The position numbers and the translations under genes were made by a program. A DNA stretch of 64,000 nt from Streptomyces fuscichromogenes (GTDB lineage Bacteria > Actinomycetota > Actinomycetes > Streptomycetales > Streptomycetaceae): positions 62,001 to 126,000 of the forward strand of contig NZ_BMML01000002.1 of NCBI RefSeq assembly GCF_014645815.1, written 5' to 3'. Shown in pieces: positions 32,114 through 40,355 of the stretch; the first letter of the stretch is position 1; each line of letters opens with the position of its first letter. The notes beneath the pieces were generated by a model, which saw nothing but the letters and a program-made list of their open reading frames with translations, made no database searches and had not been told where the DNA came from.

Positions 32114-33320
32114 TCAGCGGAGGGTGTCGACCAGCAGGTTCGCCGCCACCGCCGCCCCGTCGGTGCGGATCCCGCCGGCCAGTGACCTGGCCCGCGCGCG
32201 GGTCTCGGGTGCCAGGGCCGTCTTGAGGGCGACGCCCAGGGCGTCGACGGCCGGGGCCGGACCGTCGAGTGCCGCGCCGATGCCCAGCTCGGCCACCTGG
32301 CCGGCCCAGTAGGGGTTGTCCGACAGCTGGACGGCCACCACCACCTGCGGGACGCCCGCCCGGGCGGCCGTCGCCGTCGTGCCCGCGCCGCCGTGGTGCA
32401 CCACGGCGGCCACCCTGCCGAACAGCCGCTGGTGACTGACCTCGCCGATGGCGAAGCAGTCGTCCCGGCCGTCCACCAGGCCGAGGTCCGCCCAGCCGCG
32501 GGAGACCAGGGCGCGGTGCCCCTGGGCGCGGATCGCCTCGATGACCGAGCCGGCGATGTCCTGCGGCGGGATCATGCTGCCGAAGCCGACGTAGACCGGC
32601 GGGTCGCCCGCCTCCAGGAACGTCACCAGGTCGGCGGGGAGCGGGCGTTCGTCCGGCAGGGTCCACGCGCCCGTCTGTGTCACGTCGAGGCCGGGTGTCG
32701 TCCGCCAGGGTCCCAGGGCCGGGTCCGCCGCCAGCCACGGCCGGTCGGTGAGGACGTGGCCGCGGACGTCGGCCACCGGTGGCAGGCCGATCGACGACCG
32801 GTGGCCGTTGAGCGCCTCGCCGAACTCCGCGTGCACGGCGCGGGCGTCCAGCTCCCAGCGCGCCAGGTTGTCGGTCTCCGCCGGCTCCGGCCAGCCCGGC
32901 CGCGGCGGCGGAGCGTGGTACGGCGAGGGCAGGTGGACCGCCGCGTAGCTCACGTACACGTAGCGGACACCCGCGGCCTCGGCCGCGGACCGTGCGGCTG
33001 TCTGGGCCAGGCCGGCCGCCACCAGGGCGTCGCATCCGTCGAGCGCCGAGGGGAAGACGTCGAACTGGGTGGCGACCAGCTCGGCCCGGTACCGGGACAG
33101 GTCCGCCGCCGACGGCAGCGCCGTGCCGCGCATCAGTTCGCGCACCGGCGGGCCGACCGGCACCGGTTCGATCCCGAGTCCGTGTCAGCCGCCGTGCGAA
33201 CTCCTCGTCCGGAGGGACGCACATCCGCACCCGGACGCCGAGCGCCCGTAACCGCACCGCGAGTGCCACCAGCGGTTCTACATCGCCACGCGTTCCGTAT
33301 GTGGACAACAACACCCGCAT
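32114..33320 (-). pseudogene. MGT-type glycosyltransferase, frameshifted
   Basis: About 400 codons of a macrolide/glycopeptide-type GT1 glycosyltransferase, broken by a +1 shift. Frame one (33320 down to about 33180) gives [20 protein letters not shown] then [21 protein letters not shown]. After one extra base near 33179 the second frame continues [15 protein letters not shown] and runs to 32114, with [34 protein letters not shown] (donor site) and [20 protein letters not shown]. Each half alone lacks part of the GT-B fold. It is either a recent pseudogene or a sequencing error. The downstream frame has a GTG at 33163 but would lack the acceptor-domain start. Confidence 0.8.
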
Positions 33321-33518
33321 TCCGCGCCCTCTTTCGTTCCGGATTCCCGTGCGTCTCGGTCCGTACCCGCCGCGGCATCGGGCAATGCCCGTTTACCGCG
33401 CGGCGGGAGGGCGCAGGGAATATGCGGGCAGCAGGGCGCCGTCCTCGATGGCCGCGGTGAGCGCCGGCCTGCCTTCCAGGCTGGTTCCCGATCGTCAACA
33501 CAACCTGAGAGCTGCTGC

Positions 33519-34223
33519 ATGCATGGTTCGTCAGAGTTCATACCTGATGTTTCGGTCATCTTGCCCTGTGCCGGATTCGGCACCCGATTCAGCGCGCCCT
33601 ACCCGAAGGAGCTGCACTGTCTGGCTCCTGGAGTCACGGTCCTGGACCGCAGTCTGGAGGGCGTCGTCAAACTGGCCGAAAGCGGGCTCAATGTGCGTCT
33701 GGTCGTCGTGATCGGGGCGCACAAACTGGATACCGTGCGTTATCTCGAGCGTTATGCCGAGACATTTCAATTGGTCTTCATCTACCAGAACGAGTCGTTT
33801 GAACCGGGTCTCGACGGGGCCATCCGGTCCGCCCTGCCCATGGTGCGGGGGACGGTGGCCCTGGTCCTGCCTGACATCGTTGTTTCCGACGCGGACAGCG
33901 CGGACATTCTCCTCGCCGCGGTGCGGCACACGGCGGTGACGGGGTGGAGCGTCGTGGCCGCGGAGGAACGGGATCCAGGCGTGCTGCGGCAGATGGGCGC
34001 GCTGGCCGTGGTCGAGGCGGGGGGTCTCCTGACCGTCGGGGCGGCCATCGACAAGCCGGCCGACCCGTCGGGCTTCAACGCGTTCTGGGGCATGGTCGCG
34101 GCTGCCGAGAACGAGGCGCACCGGTTACCCGACGTGGTGGCGAAAGGGGTGGACAGCCCGCTGGCCGGTGCGGTCGCCCTCATGGTGGCGGGAATCACCA
34201 ACTACAACACCCCGGTGGGCTGA
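33519..34223 (+). CDS. Nucleotidyltransferase-like protein
   Basis: 234-aa protein of the NTP_transferase (sugar-1-phosphate nucleotidyltransferase) fold. LPCAGFGTRFSAPYPKELHC (14-33) matches the G-x-G-T-R...P-K-x-L signature that binds the nucleotide and metal. LVLPDIVVSDADSAD supplies the metal-binding Asp of the L-P-D motif. It lacks a C-terminal hexapeptide or extension domain, so it is a minimal catalytic unit. It probably makes an NDP-sugar or a related nucleotide ester. It is divergent from the broken glycosyltransferase, hinting at a former sugar-transfer pair. No strong ribosome binding site precedes ATG 33519. Confidence 0.7.
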   Translation: MHGSSEFIPDVSVILPCAGFGTRFSAPYPKELHCLAPGVTVLDRSLEGVVKLAESGLNVRLVVVIGAHKLDTVRYLERYAETFQLVFIYQNESFEPGLDGAIRSALPMVRGTVALVLPDIVVSDADSADILLAAVRHTAVTGWSVVAAEERDPGVLRQMGALAVVEAGGLLTVGAAIDKPADPSGFNAFWGMVAAAENEAHRLPDVVAKGVDSPLAGAVALMVAGITNYNTPVG

Positions 34224-34229
34224 CGTCCC

Positions 34230-34265
34230 GGGCGCCCGCGGGCCGCTCGTGCGGGGCGGGCGCCC
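34230..34265 (+). terminator. Candidate hairpin after nucleotidyltransferase gene
   Basis: GGGCGCCCGC at 34230-34239 can pair with GCGGGCGCCC at 34256-34265, leaving a 16-nt loop, shortly after the stop codon at 34223. Confidence 0.45.
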
Positions 34266-34270
34266 CGCGC

Positions 34271-34359
34271 GTCGCGGGGCGGCAAGCCGGTCGCGGGGTG
34301 CTCCGCATGTCGCGGGGCGGCAAGCCGGTCGCGGGGTGCTCCGCATGTCGCGGGGCGGC
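34271..34359. repeat. 38-bp tandem repeat, 2.3 copies
   Basis: Exact 38-bp copies at 34271-34308 and 34309-34346 and a 13-bp partial third copy at 34347-34359. Each contains two GTCGCGGGG words. The array fills the spacer between convergent genes. Confidence 0.9.
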
Positions 34360-34380
34360 TCGGCTGGTGCGCCCGCTCGG

Positions 34381-35790
34381 CTAGTGCGCCCGCTCGCGCA
34401 GCGCCACCACCCCTGCCGCCCCCAGCACCGCCACGCCGGCCGACACCGCCATCGCCACGTCCGTGCCGTGGGCGAGGCCGCCCCCGGTGGAGGTGGCCAG
34501 GGCGATGGTCAGGGCCACGCCCGCGCAGGAGCCGATGTAGCGGAAGGTCTGCTGGGCGCCCGAGCCCATCGCGGCGCGGGCGGCGGGGACCGACTCGACC
34601 GCTTGGAGGGGGAGCGCGGCGTTGAGGATGCCGCTGCCCACCCCGCCCAGGGCCAGGCCCGGCAGCAGCCGGGGCCAGGAGCCGGCGTCCAGGGCGCCCA
34701 GCATGGTCAGCGCGCCGGCCGCGTGCAGCAGGAAACCCGCCGCCAGTTGCCGGCGCGCCGGGACCCGGCCCGCCAGGCGCTTCGCCTGCAACGCCACCGT
34801 GAAGGACAGCCCGGACCAGAGCAGGAACAGCCACGCCGTGTCCATCGCGGACATCCCCAGCGTCTGCTGGAGCACCGCCGGCAGGTAGCTGAACAGGCCT
34901 ATCACCGTCAGGCCCGTGACCAGGCCGCTGAGGGAGGAGACCAGGAAGCGGGGGGTGCGGAAGAGGGCCAGGTCGATCATCGGGGTGGACGAGAAGCGGC
35001 GTTCGACGAGGGCGAAGGCCGCCAGCAGGACGACCGTGACCGCCAGCAGCAGGGCCACCGGTGCGCGCAGCCACCCGTCCCGGCCCAGGGTCAGCGCCGC
35101 CACCAGGGAGACCAGCGCGAGGCCGAAGGTCAGGGCGCCGGCGATGTCCGGGCGGCCGCCGCGGGGTGAGCGGGACTCCGTCAGGGTGCGGGCGGAGACT
35201 CCGGCCACCAGCAGCGCGGCCGCGCCCAGTACGGCGTACGCCACCCGCCAGCTGGGCAGCGCGCCGGCGACCAGTGGGCCGAGCGCGATGCCGCCGCTCA
35301 CGAACGCGCCCCACACGCCGGTCGCGTGCAGTCGGCCGCGCGGGCTCGGGAACGCGGCCACCAGCAGGCCCAGGCTGCTCGCCAGGATCGCCGCGCTCGC
35401 CGCGCCCTGCGCCACCCGGGCCAGGGTGAAGGCCCAGGTGGAGGTGGTCAGGCCGCCGAGGGCGGTGGTCAGGCCGAGGGCGAGGGTGCCGGCGACGAAG
35501 ATCCGGCGCCGGCCGTAGTCGTCGGCCAGGCTGCCCGCCACCAGGAGGAGCGCGGCGAGGCCCAGCGGGGTGCCGTTCAGCAGCCAGGCCTGCGCGGAGG
35601 GCGGGGTGTGCAGGGCGGCGACCGTGTTCGGAAGGGTGACCACCGGGGCGGTGTAGGTCATCAGGGCCACGGCGGTCGCGGCGCTGGTGAGGGCGAGGGC
35701 GGGGCGGCCGCTCCGGGTGGGGCCGGGGCTGGGGTCCGTGTCCGCGGCGGAGCTTGCGCGCTTCATGGTTCTTTCATTGAACCTACTCAT
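34381..35790 (-). CDS. MFS drug-efflux-type transporter
   Basis: 469-aa integral membrane protein with about 12-14 hydrophobic helices. It shows the MFS loop motif GSLADDYGRRRIFVAG (motif A, about residues 86-101) and GRLHATGVWGAFVSGGIALG, the motif C-like antiporter stretch of DHA drug:H+ exporters. It is divergent from the HxlR regulator at 35858 and carries the regulator's probable operators at its start. The ATG at 35790 fits a leaderless transcript: TACGGT lies 6 bp before it, and TTCAAT 17 bp further up. An ATG at 35766 is the alternative. Probably exports a toxic compound sensed by the regulator. Confidence 0.85.
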   Translation of the reverse strand: MSRFNERTMKRASSAADTDPSPGPTRSGRPALALTSAATAVALMTYTAPVVTLPNTVAALHTPPSAQAWLLNGTPLGLAALLLVAGSLADDYGRRRIFVAGTLALGLTTALGGLTTSTWAFTLARVAQGAASAAILASSLGLLVAAFPSPRGRLHATGVWGAFVSGGIALGPLVAGALPSWRVAYAVLGAAALLVAGVSARTLTESRSPRGGRPDIAGALTFGLALVSLVAALTLGRDGWLRAPVALLLAVTVVLLAAFALVERRFSSTPMIDLALFRTPRFLVSSLSGLVTGLTVIGLFSYLPAVLQQTLGMSAMDTAWLFLLWSGLSFTVALQAKRLAGRVPARRQLAAGFLLHAAGALTMLGALDAGSWPRLLPGLALGGVGSGILNAALPLQAVESVPAARAAMGSGAQQTFRYIGSCAGVALTIALATSTGGGLAHGTDVAMAVSAGVAVLGAAGVVALRERAH

Positions 35791-35851
35791 GGGGGTACCG
35801 TAGCACCGTCGGTTCAGTCATTGAACCCATGGCAGGAAAACTGACTAAGGT
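35767..35851. promoter_or_regulatory. Twin HxlR operators in the MFS/HxlR divergent promoter
   Basis: GGTTC-N7-GAACC occurs at 35767-35783 and 35811-35827, both with CATT in the spacer, centres 44 bp apart. One overlaps the promoter elements and the other the start of the transporter gene. On the plus strand TAAGGT (35846-35851) lies 6 bp before the ATG of the regulator, so that transcript also appears leaderless. Confidence 0.7.
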
Positions 35852-35857
35852 GGTCCC

Positions 35858-36385
35858 ATGGCACTGGGCAAGGACTACGCGACGCAGGAGTGCTCGATCG
35901 CCCGCGCGCTGGAGGTCGTCGGCGAGCGCTGGACCCTGCTCGTCGTCCGCGACGCGCTCTACGGCGTCCGTCGCTACAACGACTTCCTCGTCCACCTCGG
36001 CATCCCGCGCGCCGTCCTGTCGGCCCGCCTCAGGACGCTCACCGAGGAGGGGGTCCTGGAGAAGCGCCGGTACCAGGAGTCGCCGCCCCGGGACGAGTAC
36101 GTCATCACCGAGCGCGGGATCGAGCTCTGGCCCGTCCTGCGCACCCTCGCGGTCTGGGGACGCGAGCACCTCACGGACTGCCGGCTGCGCTACTTTCGGC
36201 ACGCCGACTGCGGGACCGAACTCGGCTCGTACGGCGAATGCCCCGCCTGCGGAACCGTCGTACCCGTCGCGGACGTTCTCATCACACCGGGACCGGGACT
36301 CGACCCCGACCCGGCGGATCCGGTCAGCAGGGCGCTCCTCAAGCCCAAGAGGCTCCTGGAGTCGCTGGAGGCGGACCCCGCGTGA
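35858..36385 (+). CDS. HxlR-family regulator
   Basis: 175-aa winged-helix repressor. The family N-terminus is intact: CSIARALEVVGERWTLLVVR then DALYGVRRYNDFLVHLG, followed by IPRAVLSARLRTLTEEGVLE (recognition helix) and YVITERGIELWPVLRTLAVW. The C-terminal 50 residues add a CPACGT zinc-ribbon-like pair and a Pro-rich tail, longer than the usual 110-130 aa. It probably represses the divergent efflux gene and itself through the twin GGTTC-N7-GAACC sites. Confidence 0.88.
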   Translation: MALGKDYATQECSIARALEVVGERWTLLVVRDALYGVRRYNDFLVHLGIPRAVLSARLRTLTEEGVLEKRRYQESPPRDEYVITERGIELWPVLRTLAVWGREHLTDCRLRYFRHADCGTELGSYGECPACGTVVPVADVLITPGPGLDPDPADPVSRALLKPKRLLESLEADPA

Positions 36386-36514
36386 GCGGCGGCCTACGGT
36401 CCAGTACGTGAACAGGCTCTTGCCCGTTGCACGTTCATCTTGGAGGATCGGCCAGTCCTCCGATGGCTGCACCCATCGGCCGGGCGACTGCTGTCAAGGG
36501 AGATGGTGACGACC

Positions 36515-37372
36515 ATGAAGCTGCTGCGTGTCGGTACGGCGGGGGCGGAGCGGCCCGCGCTGCTCGACGCCGAGGGTGTCCTGCGGGACCTGACGGGGAT
36601 CGTCGACGACATCGACGGGGCGCTGCTCGCCGACGACGCGGCGCTCGGGCGGGTCCGCGCCGCCGCCGACGCGGGGGAGCTGCCGGCGCTCGACGCGACC
36701 GGGCTGCGGATCGGGCCGCCGCTGGGGCGGATCGGGAAGATCGTGTGCATCGGGCTCAACTACCACGACCACGCCCGGGAGACGGGCGCCGAGCCACCGG
36801 CCGAGCCGGTCGTCTTCTTCAAGGCCCCGGACACGGTGGTGGGGCCGAACGACACCGTGCTGGTGCCCCGCGGGTCGGTGAAGACCGACTGGGAGGTCGA
36901 ACTCGCCGTCGTCATCGGGCGCACGGCCCGGTACGTGGCCGACGACGAGGACCCGCTGGCCTACGTCGCCGGGTACGCCGTCGCGCACGACGTGTCCGAG
37001 CGGGAGTTCCAGATCGAGCGGGGCGGCACCTGGGACAAGGGGAAGAACTGCGAGACGTTCAACCCGCTGGGTCCGTGGCTGGTGACCGCCGACGAGGTCG
37101 GGGACCCGCAGGACCTGTCGCTGAAGCTCTGGGTGAACGGCGAGCCGAAGCAGGACGGGACGACCGCGGAGCAGATCTTCTCGGTCGCCGAGGTCGTGCG
37201 GTACGTCAGCCGGTTCATGGTGCTGTACCCCGGGGACGTCATCAACACCGGGACTCCGGCGGGGGTCGCGCTGGGGGCGCCGGAGCCGAAGCCGTTCCTG
37301 CGGGCCGGGGACGTGGTGGAGCTGGAGATCGACGGGCTTGGCCGTCAGCGCCAGGAGTTCAAGAACGCCTGA
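36515..37372 (+). CDS. Fumarylacetoacetate hydrolase family protein
   Basis: 285-aa FAH-fold metal enzyme. Family features are IVCIGLNYHDHARETGAEPP (substrate entry), PVVFFKAPDTVVGPND, and the metal ligands in KTDWEVELAVVIGR (the E-x-E pair) and GYAVAHDVSERE; NTGTPAGVALG closes the barrel. It could be an acylpyruvase, 2-hydroxyhepta-diene-dioate isomerase or oxaloacetate decarboxylase; family reading cannot decide. ATG at 36515 begins the common Streptomyces MKLLRVGTAG. A GGGAG lies 12 bp upstream. It stands alone. Confidence 0.85.
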   Translation: MKLLRVGTAGAERPALLDAEGVLRDLTGIVDDIDGALLADDAALGRVRAAADAGELPALDATGLRIGPPLGRIGKIVCIGLNYHDHARETGAEPPAEPVVFFKAPDTVVGPNDTVLVPRGSVKTDWEVELAVVIGRTARYVADDEDPLAYVAGYAVAHDVSEREFQIERGGTWDKGKNCETFNPLGPWLVTADEVGDPQDLSLKLWVNGEPKQDGTTAEQIFSVAEVVRYVSRFMVLYPGDVINTGTPAGVALGAPEPKPFLRAGDVVELEIDGLGRQRQEFKNA

Positions 37373-37428
37373 GGGGCAAGGGGTGCTCTGCGGGTGCTCT
37401 GCGCGGGCGGGGGCGGCTGTGCTGTGGT

Positions 37429-37463
37429 TGCCCGCGCAGTTCCCCGTGCCCCTACGGGGCGCT
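37429..37463. repeat. Streptomyces dispersed intergenic motif, copy 1
   Basis: GCGCAGTTCCCCGTGCCCC followed by TACGGGGCGC, with the small stem GCCCC/GGGGC (37449-37453 with 37457-37461). From memory this sequence type is scattered between genes in many Streptomyces genomes. A second copy lies at 57628-57653. Here it may act as a terminator between convergent genes. Confidence 0.6.
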
Positions 37464-37477
37464 CCGGCCGGCGGCGT

Positions 37478-37978
37478 TCAGAGCTTCAGGAACGCCTCCA
37501 GGGCCTCCACCACGAAGCGGTGGTCCTCCAGTTGGGGCAGGCCCGAGACCGTCACCGCCCCGATGACGCCCACGTTCTCCACGGTGATCGGGAACGAGCC
37601 GCCGTGGGCCGCGTACTCGTCCGGGTCCAGGCGGGAGGACTCCTCGAACGTCGTGCCCTTGGCCCGGAAGCGGGCGCCGACCAGGTAGGACGCCGAGCCG
37701 TAGCGCTCCACCACCCGGCGCTTGCGGGCGATCCACGCGTCGTTGTCGGGGGCCGAACCGGGCAGGGCCGCGTGGAAGAGCTGCTGGCCGGCCCGGTGGA
37801 TGTCGACGGCCACCGGGGCCTGCCGCTCCCGCGCCATCTCCACCAGCAGCGAGCCGAGGGCCCACGCGTCGTCGCAGGTGAACTGCCGGAAGACCAGGAG
37901 TCGTTCCTGCTTCTCCAGCTCCTCCACCGACGGGGTGATCTCGGGAGCGAACCTCGGGGTGATCTGCGGGTGCTGCAT
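37478..37978 (-). CDS. UPF0303 / GlcG-HbpS-like heme-degrading domain protein
   Basis: 166-aa cytosolic protein of the UPF0303 group (GlcG/HbpS fold). It contains FTCDDAWALGSLLVEMARER, PVAVDIHRAGQQLFHAALPG, RKRRVVERYGSASYLVG and GGSFPITVENVGVIGAVTVS, the usual family blocks. Relatives are annotated as heme-degrading or cofactor-binding; the activity is unproven. Its ATG overlaps the stop of the upstream oxidoreductase (TGATG on the minus strand), so the two form a coupled operon controlled from the ROK-operator region. Confidence 0.8.
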   Translation of the reverse strand: MQHPQITPRFAPEITPSVEELEKQERLLVFRQFTCDDAWALGSLLVEMARERQAPVAVDIHRAGQQLFHAALPGSAPDNDAWIARKRRVVERYGSASYLVGARFRAKGTTFEESSRLDPDEYAAHGGSFPITVENVGVIGAVTVSGLPQLEDHRFVVEALEAFLKL

Positions 37979-39054
37979 CAGAGGGTCACCGTCACCTTGT
38001 CTCGTGCCGAGCGGCGGGCTGCTTCCAGTACGTCCAGGGCGGTGGCCGCCTCCAGCGCGGTCACCGGGTTGGGACCCTCGCCCCGCAGGGCCCGGGCCAC
38101 GGCCGCGTAGTACGCGGGGTAGTCGCCGGGGAGGGTCGGGACGGTCCGGCCGCCGCCGGTGACCGGGGACTCGCCGGCGCCGATACGACCGTACAACGAC
38201 TCCGGCTCGTGGCCCCAGGCGTCCACGGCACCGGGGCGCCCGCCCGTGCGCAGGGTGTCCTCCTGCGGGTCCAGGCCGTACTTGACGTAGCCCGCCTTCG
38301 AGCCCAGCACCCTGAAACGCGGGCCGAGCTGGGCGGTCGTCGCCGAGACGTACAGGTGGGAGCGGACCCCGCCCGCGTGCGTGAGCGCGATGAACGTGTC
38401 GTCGTCGGTCTCGGCGCCGGCCCGGCGGATCACCGACTCGGCGTACACCTCGGTGGCCGGGCCGAAGAGGGCCAGGGCCTGGTCGACGACATGGCTGCCG
38501 AGGTCGTAGAGGAGACCTCCGATCTCTGCCGGGTCGCCGGACTCGCGCCAGCCGCCCTTGGGCTGCGGACGCCAGCGTTCGAACCGGGACTCGAAGCGCC
38601 ACACCTCGCCCAGTTCGCCGTCCTCCAGCAGCTTGCGCAGGGTCAGGAAGTCGTTGTCCCAGCGGCGGTTCTGGAAGACCGAGAGCAGCAGGCCGCGCTC
38701 CTCGGCGAGGGCGGCCAGCTCGCGCGCCTCGGCGGCGGTGCCGGCGACCGGCTTGTCGACCACGACCGGCAGACCCGCATCGAGGGCGGTCGTCGCCAGC
38801 GGGACGTGCGTCCTGTTCGGGGACGCGATGACGACCAGGTCGAGCCCGTCGGCCCGGTCGAACAGCTCGTCGGCGGTGGCGACGGCCCGGACCTCGGGGA
38901 ACTCGGCCTTCGCCTGTGCCTGCCGCTCGGGGTTCGAGGTGACCACCGTGTCCAGGGCGAGGCCCTCGGTGGCGGCGATCAGGGGGGCGTGGAAGACGGA
39001 TCCGGCGAGGCCGTAGCCGATGAGGCCGACGCGCAGGGGAGTGGCAGCTGTCAT
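37978..39054 (-). CDS. Gfo/Idh/MocA-family oxidoreductase
   Basis: 358-aa NAD(P)-dependent sugar or inositol dehydrogenase type. The Rossmann start is LRVGLIGYGLAGSVFHAPLI, the signature VVVDKPVAG (about 98-106) holds the conserved EKP-type Lys, and GLLYDLGSHVVDQALALFGP contains the catalytic His region (G-x-x-x-D-x-G-x-H). It is the first gene of a two-gene operon with the UPF0303 gene and is divergent from a ROK repressor, which suggests that it acts on a sugar or sugar acid that also serves as the inducer. The substrate is not determinable. Confidence 0.88.
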   Translation of the reverse strand: MTAATPLRVGLIGYGLAGSVFHAPLIAATEGLALDTVVTSNPERQAQAKAEFPEVRAVATADELFDRADGLDLVVIASPNRTHVPLATTALDAGLPVVVDKPVAGTAAEARELAALAEERGLLLSVFQNRRWDNDFLTLRKLLEDGELGEVWRFESRFERWRPQPKGGWRESGDPAEIGGLLYDLGSHVVDQALALFGPATEVYAESVIRRAGAETDDDTFIALTHAGGVRSHLYVSATTAQLGPRFRVLGSKAGYVKYGLDPQEDTLRTGGRPGAVDAWGHEPESLYGRIGAGESPVTGGGRTVPTLPGDYPAYYAAVARALRGEGPNPVTALEAATALDVLEAARRSARDKVTVTL

Positions 39055-39062
39055 GCGCCCTA

Positions 39063-39085
39063 CTTTCGCAACGCTGTTGCCAAAG
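39063..39085. promoter_or_regulatory. ROK repressor operator
   Basis: A 23-bp interrupted palindrome, CTTTnGCAAC-N3-GTTGCnAAAG, lies between the divergent oxidoreductase and ROK genes, 8 bp from the oxidoreductase start codon and 17 bp from the ROK start. The symmetry and position fit a dimeric ROK/LacI-like repressor site controlling both. Confidence 0.75.
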
Positions 39086-39102
39086 TGCAAGCGGCGGGGA
39101 GA

Positions 39103-40320
39103 ATGAGCGCCGTGAACACGACGAGGAGCGGACGGGGCGCACGGGGTGGACCGGTGGGACCGGTGGGACCGGGTGGACCGGGTGGACCGGGTGGACCGGG
39201 TGGACCGGGTGGACCGGTTGGATCGGGCGGACGGCCGGGTGTGGCCGGGGCGAATCTGCCGGCCATGCGCAGTCACAACACCGCGCTGGTGCTGGATCTG
39301 CTGCGCACGGCGGGCGAGGGCGGCATCAGCAGGCTCGAACTGGCCGAGCGGACCGGGCTCACCCCGCAGGCGGTCAGCAAGATCACCGCGAGGCTGCGGG
39401 AGGAGGGCCTCGCGGCGGAGGCCGGGCGGCGCGCGTCCACGGGCGGCAAGCCGGCCACCGTACTGCGGCTGGTGCCGGACGCCGGGCACGCGGTGGGCAT
39501 CCAGCTCGACCGGGACGAGCTGCGTGCGGTGCTCGTCGAGCTCGACGGCACGGTGGTGGCGGCCCGGCACGCGGAGGTGGACCTGGGCGCCGGGGCGGAG
39601 GCTGTCCTCGGCGCGGTCGTGGAACTGGCCGGGGAGCTGGTCGAGCGCGGCGGCGACACCCTGCTCGGGGTCGGGGTCGGGGCACCCGGTCCGCTCGACC
39701 ACACCCACGGGGTGCTGCACCGGGTCACCGGGTTCCCCGAGTACGACGGCTTCCCGCTGCGGGACGCGCTCGCGGAGCGGCTCGGGGTGCCGGTCGTCGT
39801 CGACAAGGACAGCAACGCGGCCGCCCTCGGGCTCGCCGTCGGCGGTGAGGGCGGGTCCTTCGCCTGTCTGCTTCTCGGTACGGGGCTGGGTGCCGGTCTG
39901 GTGATCGGCGACACCGTGCACCGGGGGGCGCGTACCGGGGCCGGGGAGTTCGGGCACCAGGTCGTCCAGCTCGACGGGCCGCCCTGCCACTGCGGCGACC
40001 GCGGCTGCATCGAGGCGCTGTGCCTGGCGGCGGTGGCCCGCGGCGACGTGGCCGAGGCGGCGCGGGTCCTCGGCGTCGGTGCCTCGAACCTGGCCGGCCT
40101 GCTCGACATCGACCTCGTGCTGCTCGGCGGCCGCACGATCGCGGCCGCGCCGGAGCCCTTCGTACGAGGGGTCGCCGCCGTCCTCGACGAACGCGCCCGG
40201 CGCGAGGGCGGCCTCGGTACGACGATCCCCGTCCGCGTCGCCCCCGGCGGGGACCGGGGGGTCGCGGAGGGGGCCGCCCAACTGCTCCTCGCCCCGCTGT
40301 TCGGTCGCGCGGACGGCTGA
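39103..40320 (+). CDS. ROK-family transcriptional regulator
   Basis: 405-aa regulator. After an unusual collagen-like leader (Gly-Gly-Pro repeats, residues about 15-40), a winged HTH reads ISRLELAERTGLTPQAVSKI (about 75-94). The sugar-kinase-like ROK domain follows: VGVGAPGPLD, VVVDKDSNAAALG and the zinc motif CHCGDRGCIEALC. ROK repressors release DNA on binding a sugar. A purine-rich site precedes ATG 39103. If translation begins later, at the methionine of NLPAMRSHNTALV, the repeats would be untranslated. It probably represses the divergent operon. Confidence 0.88.
   Translation: MSAVNTTRSGRGARGGPVGPVGPGGPGGPGGPGGPGGPVGSGGRPGVAGANLPAMRSHNTALVLDLLRTAGEGGISRLELAERTGLTPQAVSKITARLREEGLAAEAGRRASTGGKPATVLRLVPDAGHAVGIQLDRDELRAVLVELDGTVVAARHAEVDLGAGAEAVLGAVVELAGELVERGGDTLLGVGVGAPGPLDHTHGVLHRVTGFPEYDGFPLRDALAERLGVPVVVDKDSNAAALGLAVGGEGGSFACLLLGTGLGAGLVIGDTVHRGARTGAGEFGHQVVQLDGPPCHCGDRGCIEALCLAAVARGDVAEAARVLGVGASNLAGLLDIDLVLLGGRTIAAAPEPFVRGVAAVLDERARREGGLGTTIPVRVAPGGDRGVAEGAAQLLLAPLFGRADG
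39145..39224 (+). repeat. 9-bp tandem repeats encoding a Gly-Gly-Pro tract
   Basis: Repeats of GGTGGACCG (some GGTGGGACC) run through the start of the ROK gene and encode a (GGP)n-like leader. Slippage here would change leader length without shifting frame. Confidence 0.75.
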
Positions 40321-40355
40321 CCGGCGTTCGGCCGGCCCGGGAAGCGGACGAGCCC

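Noticed and set aside
30942..33320. A 792-aa minus-strand reading frame through the sortase region
   Set aside because: Only its first ~48 residues are real glycosyltransferase sequence; the rest is the antisense of the sortase gene and repeats, after a frameshift.
34271..34359. Possible CRISPR-like array
   Set aside because: The 38-bp units are contiguous with no unique spacers and no cas genes are present.
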